64,000 nt of DNA. Origin: Trichaptum fuscoviolaceum. Lineage: Eukaryota; Basidiomycota; Agaricomycetes; Hymenochaetales; Trichaptaceae. The position numbers and the translations under genes were made by a program. Positions within the stretch are counted from its first letter, which is position 1. The number at the start of each line of letters is the position of its first letter. A model generated the notes under the pieces. That model worked only from the letters and a program-made list of their open reading frames with translations, was not told where the DNA came from and did no database searches. Shown in pieces: positions 1-11,330 of the stretch. Location: positions 3,435,671 through 3,499,670 of the forward strand of contig CAJSYZ010000002.1 of the NCBI GenBank assembly GCA_910574455.1, given 5' to 3'.

Positions 1-145
1 ACACTACCAGAGGTCGCAGTTCATAAGAGCCCCGCAGAGCAAGCATTTCCTCCCTCCAAGCACCTTGCACCGGCCAAGCTTCCATGCTCCATGGGCTGGG
101 AGGGGAAGGTGGGGCTGCGAGGGAAAGTAAGTTGAGTTAAGGGAA

Positions 146-1055
146 TTAATCGTAGACAGTGACGGACAGACCATGTGCATCATATATATCATTTTCAACT
201 TCGGCCTCGTCATTGCTATCGTGAGCGTCAAGGGCGTGGGCGACGTCCGCATCGTGTCTGTCAATAGTGTTAGGCTCTACCCCGGCGTCGTTGACCTCGT
301 CGGTCTTAGCGTCGTCGGTCTTAGCGTCGTCGGTCTTAGCGTCGTCGGTCTTAGCCTCATCGTCCTTAGCGCCATCGTCGTCGACCTCGTCCTCCTTAGC
401 GTCATCGACCTTGACCTCGTCCTCCTTAGCGTCATCGTCCTTGACCTCGTCCTCCTTAGCCTCATCGTCCTTGATCTCGACGTCCTCCTCCTCCTCGTCC
501 TCTTCAGGGGGAGCATTAGGATCGATTTTCTTAAGGAACAAGGGGTACAGTGAGATGGATGACCTAGGGTTATGAGGAGGAAATACGTACTTCGAAAAGG
601 CTATGGGAGATGCAGATTTCTCCGTTCTTGATGGGCGTACCGAGCTTGGGTATAGAGCCACTGGAGTAATTGAGGCGGTGAATAGCTTCAACATTCTTCA
701 GAGAACGACTGAAGTCAGATACGCCGACTTGCGAGAGGTGAGGTTGCTTGATATGGTGGATCTGCATCTTCAACTTCGTATTCTCGATGGATTCACGGAA
801 CGAGGTGTTGCCAGGTCTGTAGTTGCCATTTGGACCGGCGAACCAGTTGTTTGTAGAAACTTGCCCGATGACAGTGGCATGGGCAGTAGTGGGCTCGGCA
901 TCGTTGACAGTAGTGCTGAGAGAAAGCGAGTCACCGGGTGTGCTGGGAGTCCAGGCGACTTTCGAAGTGAGCTCGGGATCGCTGAGGCAGAGGTCGTGAG
1001 TGCGGGCGAGCTGAAGGGCGAGTTCAACAGTGAGGGCAGTGATGGGGGTAGGCAT
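146..1055 (-). CDS. Hypothetical acidic repeat protein, two exons
   Basis: No family recognised. Exons read 1055-591 and 529-146 with a 61-nt GTACGT...AAG intron (530-590) in phase 0, giving 282 aa. The start at 1055 (MPTPITALTV) is chosen because upstream in-frame sequence looks non-coding. The N-terminal ~155 residues are mixed and globular-looking; the rest is very acidic, first a Glu/Asp block (PPEEDEEEED), then degenerate 5-9 residue repeats rich in K, D, E and A that end in four near-identical KTDDA units. The tail (..NDIYDAHGLSVTVYD) is less biased. There is no signal peptide or membrane segment. It is transcribed away from the Helitron; whether it lies inside that element is unknown because the Helitron 5' end was not found. 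The open frame, clean splice phase and codon-level repeats support a real gene; function cannot be assigned. Confidence 0.6.
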
Positions 1056-3035
1056 TGTCGACAGAAATGAGAGCGAGAAAGTCGAAGACGCGGGAAAGCA
1101 GAGATGGGGAGCGAAGGCGAGTGCTGAGAGGGAAAACGAGTGCTGAGAGCGAAGGCGGGTGCGTTGATGAGACACTGCAGAATGTGGGAAGGCCTTTATA
1201 GGACGAGATGATGTCGAAGAGGTCAGCCACGATTTTGGAGTAAGTTGCACTGTAAGCAGGAGAAAGCGAGACACCGGTTCGGAAATGTGGAGGATACATG
1301 CGTGGTTAGACATGCTTCGTTAACGTTGATATGGAGAGGACAGATGTGTCTTGTGCTGGTAGGTATGTTCCGGCATGATTATCGTCATTTGTTGGGAAGA
1401 AGAGTGACGGAAGAGTGACTTGCGATGGGTATGAGACGATAGACAGTGTCAAATTGCGCACTTGGCATGGATGCAGAATGTCGCAGGAAGTGTGGAGATG
1501 TCGAGTTAAAACAAGAGTACGGATGAGTTGGACGTTTGTAGGCAAGGCTGGGTGCGCTTTATGTGTTTGGTCGTACAGAGTCTTGACGTACGTAGGGATT
1601 GCAGTGACAATGAAACGGCAACGTAGGGAGTAGCGTCTTCGTGAGCCTCGTTGCACGACGGACGGACTGAGAAGTCGATACGTTATATTTAGACTATCTG
1701 TATGGAGATGAGTGACCGGACCGCGTAAGACCGGGCTGGCACGTGTATTAAGGTATACGGGAGCGCCGGATCAACGGAAGACAAAAGCGAGCACGGGTAT
1801 AAGGTTCGCAGATGTCGGTTACGTAACCTGTGGGGGGGGGGGGGGGGGTTGCGAACGAACTAGAGAGTAGTGCAGAACGCTAAGCGCAAATCGTCAAGTC
1901 CAATTTCGCAAACCGTTTACTTGTGAGCAGGAGAAAGCGCAACTCCGGTAGAGAGATGTCGAGGATACACGTGCACACAAACGCCGGGCGTGAACGTTGA
2001 GTTACTAAGGACAGATATGCCTTGTGGTGTCGTTCAGCATGATTTCGCGCATTCGTTGACAAGAGCACTGACAGCACCATGAGTATTATGTGAAGGAAAC
2101 GGAGTGTAGTGACAAGGCGCGTACTTTGTATGGATGACATGTTTTGCACGTCAAGCAATATGGATGTAAAACGAGAGAAAAGAGCGTTTTGACAGTTGTA
2201 GGCTGGGCCGTTGTGCTTTCTGTGTTTGGTCGTGAAGAGTCTTGACATATGCACGGAATGCAGAGACAGTGAAACGGTGAGCGTCGCTGTGTTAGACGCT
2301 CGTTGCATTACGAGGGCGTCAGTAAGCCGATGCGTTATATTTAGGTACCGGTCCGTGTGCACCCGGGCCCAGACTCTTGATAAGGTTTACGGTTTGGACC
2401 GGATCAACGGATGATGATGACGATAACGGACATAGCGCGCAAAGCGTGAGATAGGGAAACTCTCGCCATGAGCATTGTGGAGGTAATGAAAGTGAACAAG
2501 CAATAGGCAATGGGTGAGTGCACGGTAATTGGTAAGTTTGTTGTCGGTGTAGTGCCCGAGGACAGCACCATTAAAAGAGTAGTAGTGTGTATGGAGAAAG
2601 GAAGACGGGCAATAGAAATTTGAAAATCAGCTCTGCATGAGTTTGTTTCAGACGTCAGCGATGTGGTTTGAGGGTCGGTGTTCGATAGCGTCAGAGAGGA
2701 GTGAGGAATGAGATGAATAGGAGGAAGCCATTACAGGTGTCGAGGATGGGGATAGCGCAGATGGGGAGTAAGTACGGGTCGCTGATGTGGGAAGGAAAGT
2801 GTGCAAAGTAGAGCATTGGAGGAATGCTTGGGAATGGGGCGAAAGAGCGTGTTAATTTGAAATGAGATAGAGGGAATGGGATGAAGGGAATGGTAGCTTG
2901 TTTCACTTCTGAGAGCGGTGCAGAAACACCGGAGCTTTGAGTGCGATAGGGAGACAGTAAAGGCCGGGTAAGCAGAGAAATTGCCTTAGTCCTTTTCGTC
3001 AACGGGCTCTGCAGAGAACTACACTGACCCGCGAT
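1056..3035. other. Non-coding stretch between divergent genes, with an old duplication
   Basis: About 2 kb between the acidic protein gene and the Helitron gene. It contains a diverged direct duplication (separate entry) and a run of about 18 G near 1830-1848. Short ORFs on both strands have no recognisable product and no splice pattern that extends them. The plus strand is purine-rich, like the adjoining Helitron. Part of it may be the Helitron 5' region, but no convincing 5' TC terminus was found. Confidence 0.5.
1254..2420 (+). repeat. Diverged direct duplication, about 1254-1780 and 1922-2420
   Basis: Two stretches of roughly 500 bp are collinear and clearly related by eye. Both begin GAGCAGGAGAAAGCG-like, continue through GTTTGGTCGT.CAGAGTCTTGAC-type sequence and GCGTTATATTTAG, and end near CGGATCAACGGA. 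Identity is patchy with small indels, so the duplication is old. Neither copy has an open frame of note; this may be duplicated promoter or untranslated sequence, or a relic of a repeat. Confidence 0.65.
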
Positions 3036-4620
3036 ATGGCCCGTGACTGGAAAGCGAGGTTGAAGAGGCTGAGCGTTGGAGCGATCAGAAATGCAGTCCG
3101 AGGCTATAGATTCAGCCGTGCGGCTGGTCGGTCGAAGGAGACATTGGTGGAGGAGGCGTCGATGTTGGAGGGAGAGTGGCGCGAGGCCCTAGAGACAGCA
3201 CTGACACACGAAATGGGAAGTCAGGCGGGTCCTTCAACACTTGGTACAGCGGCTCGTACTGTGGAGATAGATGAGGAGTGGAAGGCTAAGCTCGATAGTC
3301 TATCGCGAGAACAGATCATGGACGCACTTGATACAGTGGCTAGTCACGATTTCACTTACGGAGCACGTCGAACGAAGGACAAGTTGGTTGAGGAAGCATC
3401 GAGGTTAGAGGGCGAACTTCGACAGGCTTTGGAGGCGGCTGTTCTGGAGAAGGAGCGCATTACGACACTGCGGGTGAGTTTAGTGATGCAACTTGATAAA
3501 GCAGTAGCTAATATGAGAAACAGGTGCAGGACGATAGAGTGGAAGAGACTCATGTACCTGAAGTGGAATACGATGTTGAATGGATAGCGAAGCTAGAGAG
3601 CCTCACCCATGAGCAGATCATGGAGGCGGTGGCAAGTGTAGGTGGACATGACTTCAGTTACGGAGCGCGTCGAAGTAAGGACAAACTTCTGGAGGAAGCA
3701 TCGAGGTTAATGGGCGAACTTCGACTGGCTTTGGAGGCGGCTGTTATGGAGAAGGAGCGCGTTGGCGCTTTGATTGTGAGTGTAATGATCACAGCTTGAG
3801 TAGCCAATAATTAATATGAAAAACAGGGCCCGGATGACGTTTTAGAGGACACTCGTGTACCTGAGAGGACTTTAGAACGGGAATGGATCAATGAGCTGAA
3901 ATGTCTTACGCGTGAGCAGATAATGGAGGCAGTTCACGATGCGGGTGGGCATGAGTTCAGTTACGAGGCGCACCGGACAAAAAATAAATTGCTTGAGGAG
4001 GCATCGCTGCTGGATGGCGAAGTGAGACGGGCTTTGGAATTAGCTGTGTTAGAGAAACGGCGGGTGTCTAATGTAACGGTGAGATAAATGTTGCATGTTA
4101 GACCAAGCATGAGACTGACGAAAAGTAGATGGAGGAAGTACGCGTGGCGCAGGAGGACGGTGTCGACGATGCGCGTGTCGCCTTGGCTGAGAGCGAGAGG
4201 GAGTGGACGAGGAGACTATCCAACCTTTCGCGAGAACAGATTATGGCCGCGGTGGCGAATGTGCCTGGTGGTCATAGGTTTGGGAACGTTGCACGTCGGA
4301 GGAGAGATAGACTATTGGAAGAAGCCTCGAGTTTGACCGGTGCGCATCGAACGGCACTTGAGACAGCGATACGGGAATTAGAGAATGGAGGTTCACAGGT
4401 ACAGATGTTCGATGAGGATTGGATATCTAGGCTAGATCGGCTGTCACGACCGCAAATAATGGCAGCGCTTCGTGGGTACGACAACCTTGGTCTTGGACGA
4501 CGGGGAGACAAACGCTCTCTGCTGGAGAGGGTGTCAATGCTAGAGGGCCCATTCAGGGTGGCTTTGGAAGCGGCTGTCAACGAACGAGAAAGGGGTGGAC
4601 ATCCAGCGTCCAGCAATGTT
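3036..4620 (+). repeat. Six tandem ~62-aa coding repeats, two on identical-length exons
   Basis: Repeats 1-2 lie on exon 1, repeat 3 on exon 2, repeat 4 on exon 3, and repeats 5-6 open exon 4. Exons 2 and 3 are each exactly 252 nt in phase 0, and the introns beside them (3474-3523, 3776-3826, 4079-4128) are 50-51 nt; the first two are visibly alike (start GTGAGT, end AATATGA.AAACAG). The array therefore grew by tandem copying of whole exon-plus-intron units. Confidence 0.85.
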
Positions 4621-7600
4621 CCGGGTCCGCGCATACGCGAGAATGGAGGTCGAAGAGGCAGGAGACGTCGGCATGCATCGCTTGACAGGGACGGGGATGA
4701 AGACGATGAAGGTCGAGAAGAGAATGACCGACCTCTGACTACAGCAGAACGCGTATTGGCCGCAATCGATTCCTATAATCCAAACATTGACAAATTCATG
4801 GAACTCCCGAGCGAAGAGGACGTGCAGTACCGGCATGAACGATATCGTAATGCGACATCCAACGATGCATTGGCACAATGCGTCTGCGTGTGTTGTGCGC
4901 GCGAGGTGTGGAGACGCGAGGCACAGGAAGTCTTACTAAGCAGCCTAAAGTGCAAGGACCGACTTAGGCCTTGGAAAGCGCACCCGGCACATAAACTGGT
5001 GGATGGTATGCTTCTCGTTGAGGACAAGTTACGAGAAACGCCGGAGGGACCGGCGGGCATGTTTTGTGATGATTGCTTCCGGAAATTGCGGTCGAAGAAG
5101 ACACCTCCGTTGTCTCTCGCGAACAATATGTGGATCGGTGACGTTCCCGAGGAGATCCAATGTCTTACAGTGCCTGAGCAGATGCTTATAGCACTGCATT
5201 ACCCGCGCTGCTTTGTCTTCAAGCTGTTTCCTAAGAACAGAGGCGTGGGTGATCCCGAGTCCTTGCAGCGCGGCATGGTGGGCAATGTGACCACGTATAC
5301 ACAGAACGCTGATGAGGTAGCGAAAATGCTGGAGGGAAAGTTAATGCCGCGTCCACCGAGGCTGTTGGCGTGTGTGATTGCGGTGTCCTTCATAGGATTG
5401 GGCAAACTTCCGAAAAAGTGGCTGAAGGGGACATTTCGCGTGCGGCGAGCTGTAGTACACGACGCATTGCGCTGGTTGAAGGCCAACAATCCGATGTACG
5501 AAGATATTGAGATCTCGGAGGAGGCCTTGAACGTGTTACCAGAAGATGGTATTCCGGATGCGATTTTGGCGAATGTGCGCCAGGAAGAGTCGGACAGCAT
5601 AGCACAGAGAGAGAGGGAGTCGTATGTACCAGGTGACGATGACGTAGACGAAGCAGAGGTGCGGGCACCGCAGAACGCAGTCGCGCATGACGCACCTGAA
5701 GGGGAAGATGTACAGGACAGTGGTAGGGAAGCCGCACCTGTCGAAGAAGGAGATGAGGAGGACGATGGTGAGTTTATATATCATGAGACTGGCATCGACT
5801 TTGTTGAGCAAAGCATTAGAAGACTATGATGACGGGGAACCAGACGTGATACCGATTCAGGCGCTAGGAACGAGCGACACGGATATGAACACCCTTTCTT
5901 CTCACGAGCTACTTCTTTGGGGGCTTGCGAATTCATCGAATGAGGGGGAAGGTGGCTATGCTAATCGTCACGGCCGGTCGCCTGTTAACATGTTCGGACG
6001 ACCTCGCGAAGGTAAGCTCATGTCATACGTAGGCAGCAGTGTTTGGACAAATGCTGAGAGAGTGATCGTTAGGAGAGGAAGCGGATGAGAAGAGAAGAAA
6101 TCCGCTCGCGGCCGCGTACCCAGGACTGTTCCCATACGGTGTTGGTGGAATTGAAGCAGATAGACCACAGATAGTGACGTTCGTGCAGCATGTGAAGTGG
6201 GCTTTGCAATATTACGACAGACGGTTTCGGACGCATCATTCGTTCCCGTTTGTTGTATTTGGTATTCTGCAAAGACGTGACATCCTGAGGTCAGCGAGGC
6301 TGCAGATGTTGAAGAGGAATTTCTTACAAGATGCGCGCACGATTACATCTATCACGGCAGACGACGTAAAGAAAGCTGTGTCAGAGATGGAGGCTAAGAA
6401 GCCGGTGTCGGACGCCAGACTTAAGAAATTAAACGAACTGGTTTTCGGTTGTGGGGGTCGCGTTATGGGATCCAACGAGACACGTGCAGGCTATCGAAGC
6501 GAGATTTGGGCTACTTCTGTATGGAAAAGGCCGATGAACCTGTGGATTACGATCAATCCCAACGATCTACACGACCCGCTTGTGCAAGTATTGGCAGGGG
6601 AGCAGATCGATATGGATAACTTTAATCGCAGGTTTGGGCCAGATGCGAAAAAGCGAGCAAGGAACGTTGCCTTCGACCCTTACGCGGCGGCGAAGTATTT
6701 CAATATGACAGTGAACTTGGTACTGGAAGAGCTGTTTGGAATAAAGAGAGGACAAGGCAGAGTTACGTCTGAGATGGGTTTACTGGGGAAGCTGAGTGCT
6801 TACTACGGGATTGTGGAGGCGCAAGGACGTGGCTCTCTGCACTTGCACATGTTCGTGTGGTTGGAGGATTCGCCAAGTGCGGATGAGATGATTAATTTGT
6901 TGGAAACGTCAGAGGACTTCAGGAAGCGCATCGAGGCGTACATAGATCGTAACATCACTGCACATGTGCCAGGATTAACGACGAAGGAAGAGGTACAATC
7001 CGTACCGAGGGAGGCCGATTTGGCGTATTCTCGACCTTTAGACCCCCAAAGTCCAAATTACGAAGAGGATAGGAAGGAATTATTGAAGAAAATTGTGCGC
7101 TCGCAACAAATTCACACATGTTCGCGCAACACATGCCTGGTTAAGCAGCGAAACGGAGTCGTCGCGTGCAAGCGCAGGGCGCCATTTCCGCTGTCTGATC
7201 GATCATATATTAAACCAAATGGTGAATGGGGTCCAGAAAGGCATTACGAATACGTGAACCCGTTCAATACGGAGACGATCCTGGACTTGAAATGCAACAA
7301 GGACGTTAAACTCGTAATTTTCGGTAGGGACACCAAGGATCTTGGCTGGTATGTTACAAACTATGGGACGAAAAGTCAGAACAACTCTTTCAATTATTCG
7401 GCGCTAGTGGCACGAGGTGTTATGTATGACTTACGGCACAAGGATCCCAAGTACGTTTGGGACGTCAGAGAGCAAGGGCGCCAACTTCTAAGTCGTTGCT
7501 CCAATGCCATAAACTACGAACAAGAGATGTCGGCTCCTCAGGTGATGTCGTATCTCATGGGATGGGGAGATGTGTACAAGTCGCATAATTATGTACCGTT

Positions 7601-10600
7601 TTACTGGTTTGCAGTTGCAAGTGAGTTGAAAAAGAAGTATCCGGAACTGCGAACACGGAGAAAGTAAGTACGCAAGTACCTTGCTGTCGTATAACAACTC
7701 ATTGTGATTTCCGTAGTGCCGACGATCGGGAACAGGGCGTGGCAGATGATGGTATGGACGTTGACGAGACGACGACAGGGCGGGATGCCAGGTTGCACGA
7801 CAATGCGGCAGGGCAAGACGAGGAGGACGGCGAAGTGCAAATAGGCGAAGAGCGGCCCATGGACGTCGATGATGCAGCTGCGACGGAAAGCAGAGTGGAG
7901 GAGCCCTTGCCCGGACTGGACCCAGTGCAAGGACATCCAGAGGGGGAAGCAGACCATGTGAGCCGTGGCGAGGAGGACGACGAGGACGAAGAGGACTCAG
8001 GACAGGTAAACGTGACATGAGATATGAAAGCAATCAAGTTTAATTGACTTAATGATACAGAATATCAACCTTACGTTTGGTAGACAAGGGATGAACGTAC
8101 CGATTTCGCAGTTACAAGATTACGTGGAACGTGGCCCTGAACTTGCTGCATTTCCTTTGATCTTCTTCGTTGCTGATACATACGAAGAGCGTATCAAGGT
8201 GCGAGAGGAAAGGCAGCAGCCGCACCAGGTCGATGAAGAGGAAGCTGGGGAAGAGGATAATGTACATGACCAGCCGGGAGAAGATGCAAGTGACGACGTG
8301 GAGCCAACTGATCAGGGAGACGCGGAGGACGAAGAATTTGTAGAAAGGATGGGAGCAAAGCGGCGACGTGGAAGGCGTCCAAATCAGCGCTGTCGTTATT
8401 TGCAGGGGCATCCTAGATGCGAATCACATCAGAGGGTTTTGCGTACGCCCGGCCACAATACGATCCCCAAGACAGTGGGAGCTTTCTATCCATCACACGA
8501 TGACCCAGACCGCCGCGAGTTCTTTTTCGCCAGCATGCTTGCGATATGCAAGCCGTGGCGGCAGCTGGCAGATCTGAAGCAAGACGATGAAACGTGGGAG
8601 TCGGCGTATGATACATTTATGGCAAGCGCGCCCAAAAGGATTCATCATATCGTATCGGGGATCAAATACCATTATGAGTGCCGCAGGTCAGCAGCAAAGC
8701 GTCGGATTGTGCCGGAGGATGGGGCGCAACGTGCTGAAACCCGAAGGGTTAGGTCTGAGTTCGATGAGATCGTAGAGGCAGTTCAAGATGATGAGTCTGA
8801 CGATGAGATGGATGACGAGGAAGCTGATCGTGCGCAAAGGGAATTAGCGCAAGCTCTGGATGAGGAGCAGAATAGTCGGGAGGAGGTGTACGGGAAAGCG
8901 GCATTGGCTGCTGCGAAGACCTGTCATATCTTGCGAGACACGGAAGGGGAATGGGAAGTGAGTGGAAGTCGTGCAGGGGTTGCGACAGGGGACGACTTGA
9001 TGAATCTAGAGAGATGGCAACACGCGTTGCAGGCAAGTTTGACGGCGATGGAACCTGAGGCGATTGTTGAGGGAGACGTGGATGCGGGAACTGTGACCAT
9101 GGATGGCGGAGAGCAAGAGACCGTGCAATATATTCCACCAGATAACATGGGCGTGGGGGAGACGCAATTAAGTGCGGTTGAACCCTCGTGTCTTTTCCCG
9201 GAACAACGTCGGGCATATGACATCGTCGACTGGCATCTGAACCAGACTCTGCATGGGAAGAACCCAGAGCAACTGCTCATGCATATTCCTGGTGAAGGAG
9301 GAGTTGGGAAGTCAAAGGTTATTCAGACGATCACTGAAAGGTTCAAACAGTTAGGTGTGGAAGAGAAGCTGGTTAAAGGCGCGTACACTGGAATAGCTGC
9401 GTCCTTGATTGGAGGCCGAACGCTACACACTCTGGCGAAAATACCTTTGCGGGAGGGTAAGGAGGGAAAACGAAATCCACGGACGGAAAGGCAGTTGGCC
9501 AAATTCTGGAACAACCGCTCATACCTGATCATAGACGAAGTGTCCATGGTGCCTCTTACAATGATGACACAGCTGTCGCAAAGGATAGGGAGGGCACGTG
9601 CCCATCTTCCTGATCACTCGAGTACTAAGCCCTTCGGAGGGCTGAATGTGATCCTGCTTGGGGACATGCACCAATTCCCACCCGTGATAGGGGGTGTACA
9701 CAAAGCGCTATTCTTGCCAATAGAGAGGTGTCGAGCAGCCAGGACGAATTCTGAAGCGATGGTTAAGGGGCGAGAGATATACGAACAATTTGACACCGTC
9801 GTAAAGCTGCGAAAGCAAGTTCGTGTCGTAGACGAGGAGTGGAGGAATCTGCTTCAAAGGGTTCGGCATGGAAATTGTGGAGCGAACGAATTCCGATACC
9901 TCCGGCGAGTGATTCTGAACAAAGCAGAGTGTCCGCCGACGGACTTTTCTCAGGAGCCATGGAAGAGCGCGACCCTCATCACACCGCGGCACTCGGTACG
10001 GAGGCTATATAACTCGGCGAAAGTCAGAGAGCATTGTGAAGACACAAAGACGACGTTGTACATTAGTCCCGCTGAAGACCTGATAAACGGAAGAGAGCTT
10101 ACGGCGAAGGAGAAACTGGCGGTGCTACGCCTGAAGCGCACACCTCTACCGGCGACAAGCGAGTTTGCTATCGGTGCACAAGTCATGGTCACTTTCAATG
10201 TGGAGACGGAGCTAGATATTGCGAACGGTAGTCGAGGAGTCGTACATGGAATAGTACTGGATGAGAGGGAACCGGTTAGCGAGGGATCCGTTGTTCACTT
10301 GAAGTACCCACCTGCGTATATATTGGTAAAGTTGGATAGGACGAAGGCACCGAGGTTAGCGGGTTTGCCGGAAGGTGTAGTGCCAATCAAACCCATGACC
10401 AAGGATATGACCATTTCTGTTAACGGGCGTTCGGTGAGGGTCAGCCGGACGACTCTTCCAATGACGCTGGCGTACGCATTGACAGACTACCGTGCACAAG
10501 GGCAAACGCTTAAGTATGTCATTGTGGACATCGCATGGCCGCCTTCGGGAGGGTTGACACCGTTCAATGTCTACGTTGCATTGTCACGGAGCTCCGGCGC

Positions 10601-10775
10601 GGAGACAATCAGGCTCTTGCGAGATTTTGAACCAACTTTGTTCACGAAGCATCCCAGCGAGTATCTAAGGCAAGAGGACAAGCGTCTGGAACGCCTGGAC
10701 CGGGTGACGAAGGCCAAATGGGATACTGTTTTCACAAGGTCAGTGGGAAGTGCCAGTGCAAATGAAGCGTACTGA
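3036..10775 (+). CDS. Helitron transposase-helicase (RepHel) with six N-terminal repeats
   Basis: Rolling-circle transposase: HUH nuclease joined to a PIF1-type 5'-3' DNA helicase. Exons read 3036-3473, 3524-3775, 3827-4078, 4129-5767, 5820-6011, 6073-7663, 7717-8005 and 8061-10775; every junction is GT-AG and in phase, giving 2455 aa without a stop. Residues ~1-480 hold six ~62-aa repeats (LSREQIM..., K-LLEEAS-L-GE-R-ALE) that resemble SAP-like helical DNA-binding units; a CxxC-containing DUF6570 region follows (~555-760). The Helitron_like_N nuclease has the His motif HLH at 1181-1183 and the two tyrosines of YVTNY at 1351 and 1355. An acidic linker leads to the helicase: Walker A GEGGVGKS (~1962-1969), Walker B IIDEVSM (~2041), GDMHQFPP (~2085) and YRAQGQT (~2361). 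All visible catalytic residues are present, so it may be active. The repeat function is unknown. Confidence 0.92.
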
Positions 10776-11330
10776 CGGACTTCATACAGACGTACGGCAG
10801 TATAACATGCCTCATTTTATCCATAGGTATTTTAGTTCTGCGTTCGCATCATTGATTTGCACGCGTTAACGGACATGGAACATGGCATCCGGCGCAACGC
10901 GACAAGAAAGCTATCATTGTCGAATATATGATTTGTCCCCCGTGCAATATCTTTTAATCATGTATAACTTATAATATTGTTTGAAAGCATTCTGTACGGA
11001 ACTGTAAAGACCTGAGTGACCCGACGACGGCGAAACATTCTTTGTCAACGATGATGGTCGTACAGTAAAAAGAGCGAAATGGGGCCTGCGTTCCGTGGTC
11101 GGGGCGTTGCCCGAGAATGAACGCGTGAGACAAGCCGGGGATGATAGCCCTGCATGGAAGCCTAATTTGGTAGCGAACTTCCACGGAGTGAAAGTCGGTT
11201 TTTTGCATCCGCACTTGAATGACGTAATGTTTCTTTCTTTCCGTTTAACGAGCATATTAAAGAGAAAGTACAGTAAGAGAATAGTTCTAAGGATGCAGTA
11301 TAGCGTGCTGAGGCGCTGGTAGTTCACAGA
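10776..11330. other. Spacer between Helitron gene and Spt5-like gene
   Basis: 555 bp holding the 3' flank of the Helitron gene and the presumed promoter of the next gene. Short ORFs on both strands show no recognisable product. No Helitron-type hairpin plus CTRR end was found here, which is why the terminus is placed further downstream. Confidence 0.5.

Noticed and set aside
570..1313. Longer N-terminus for the acidic protein, starting at 1313
   Set aside because: Upstream translation is low-complexity and promoter-like; the ATG at 1055 is followed by ordinary protein sequence.
10776..11330. Helitron 3' end directly after the RepHel gene
   Set aside because: No short GC hairpin followed by CTRR and T was seen there; the better candidate is at 14631.
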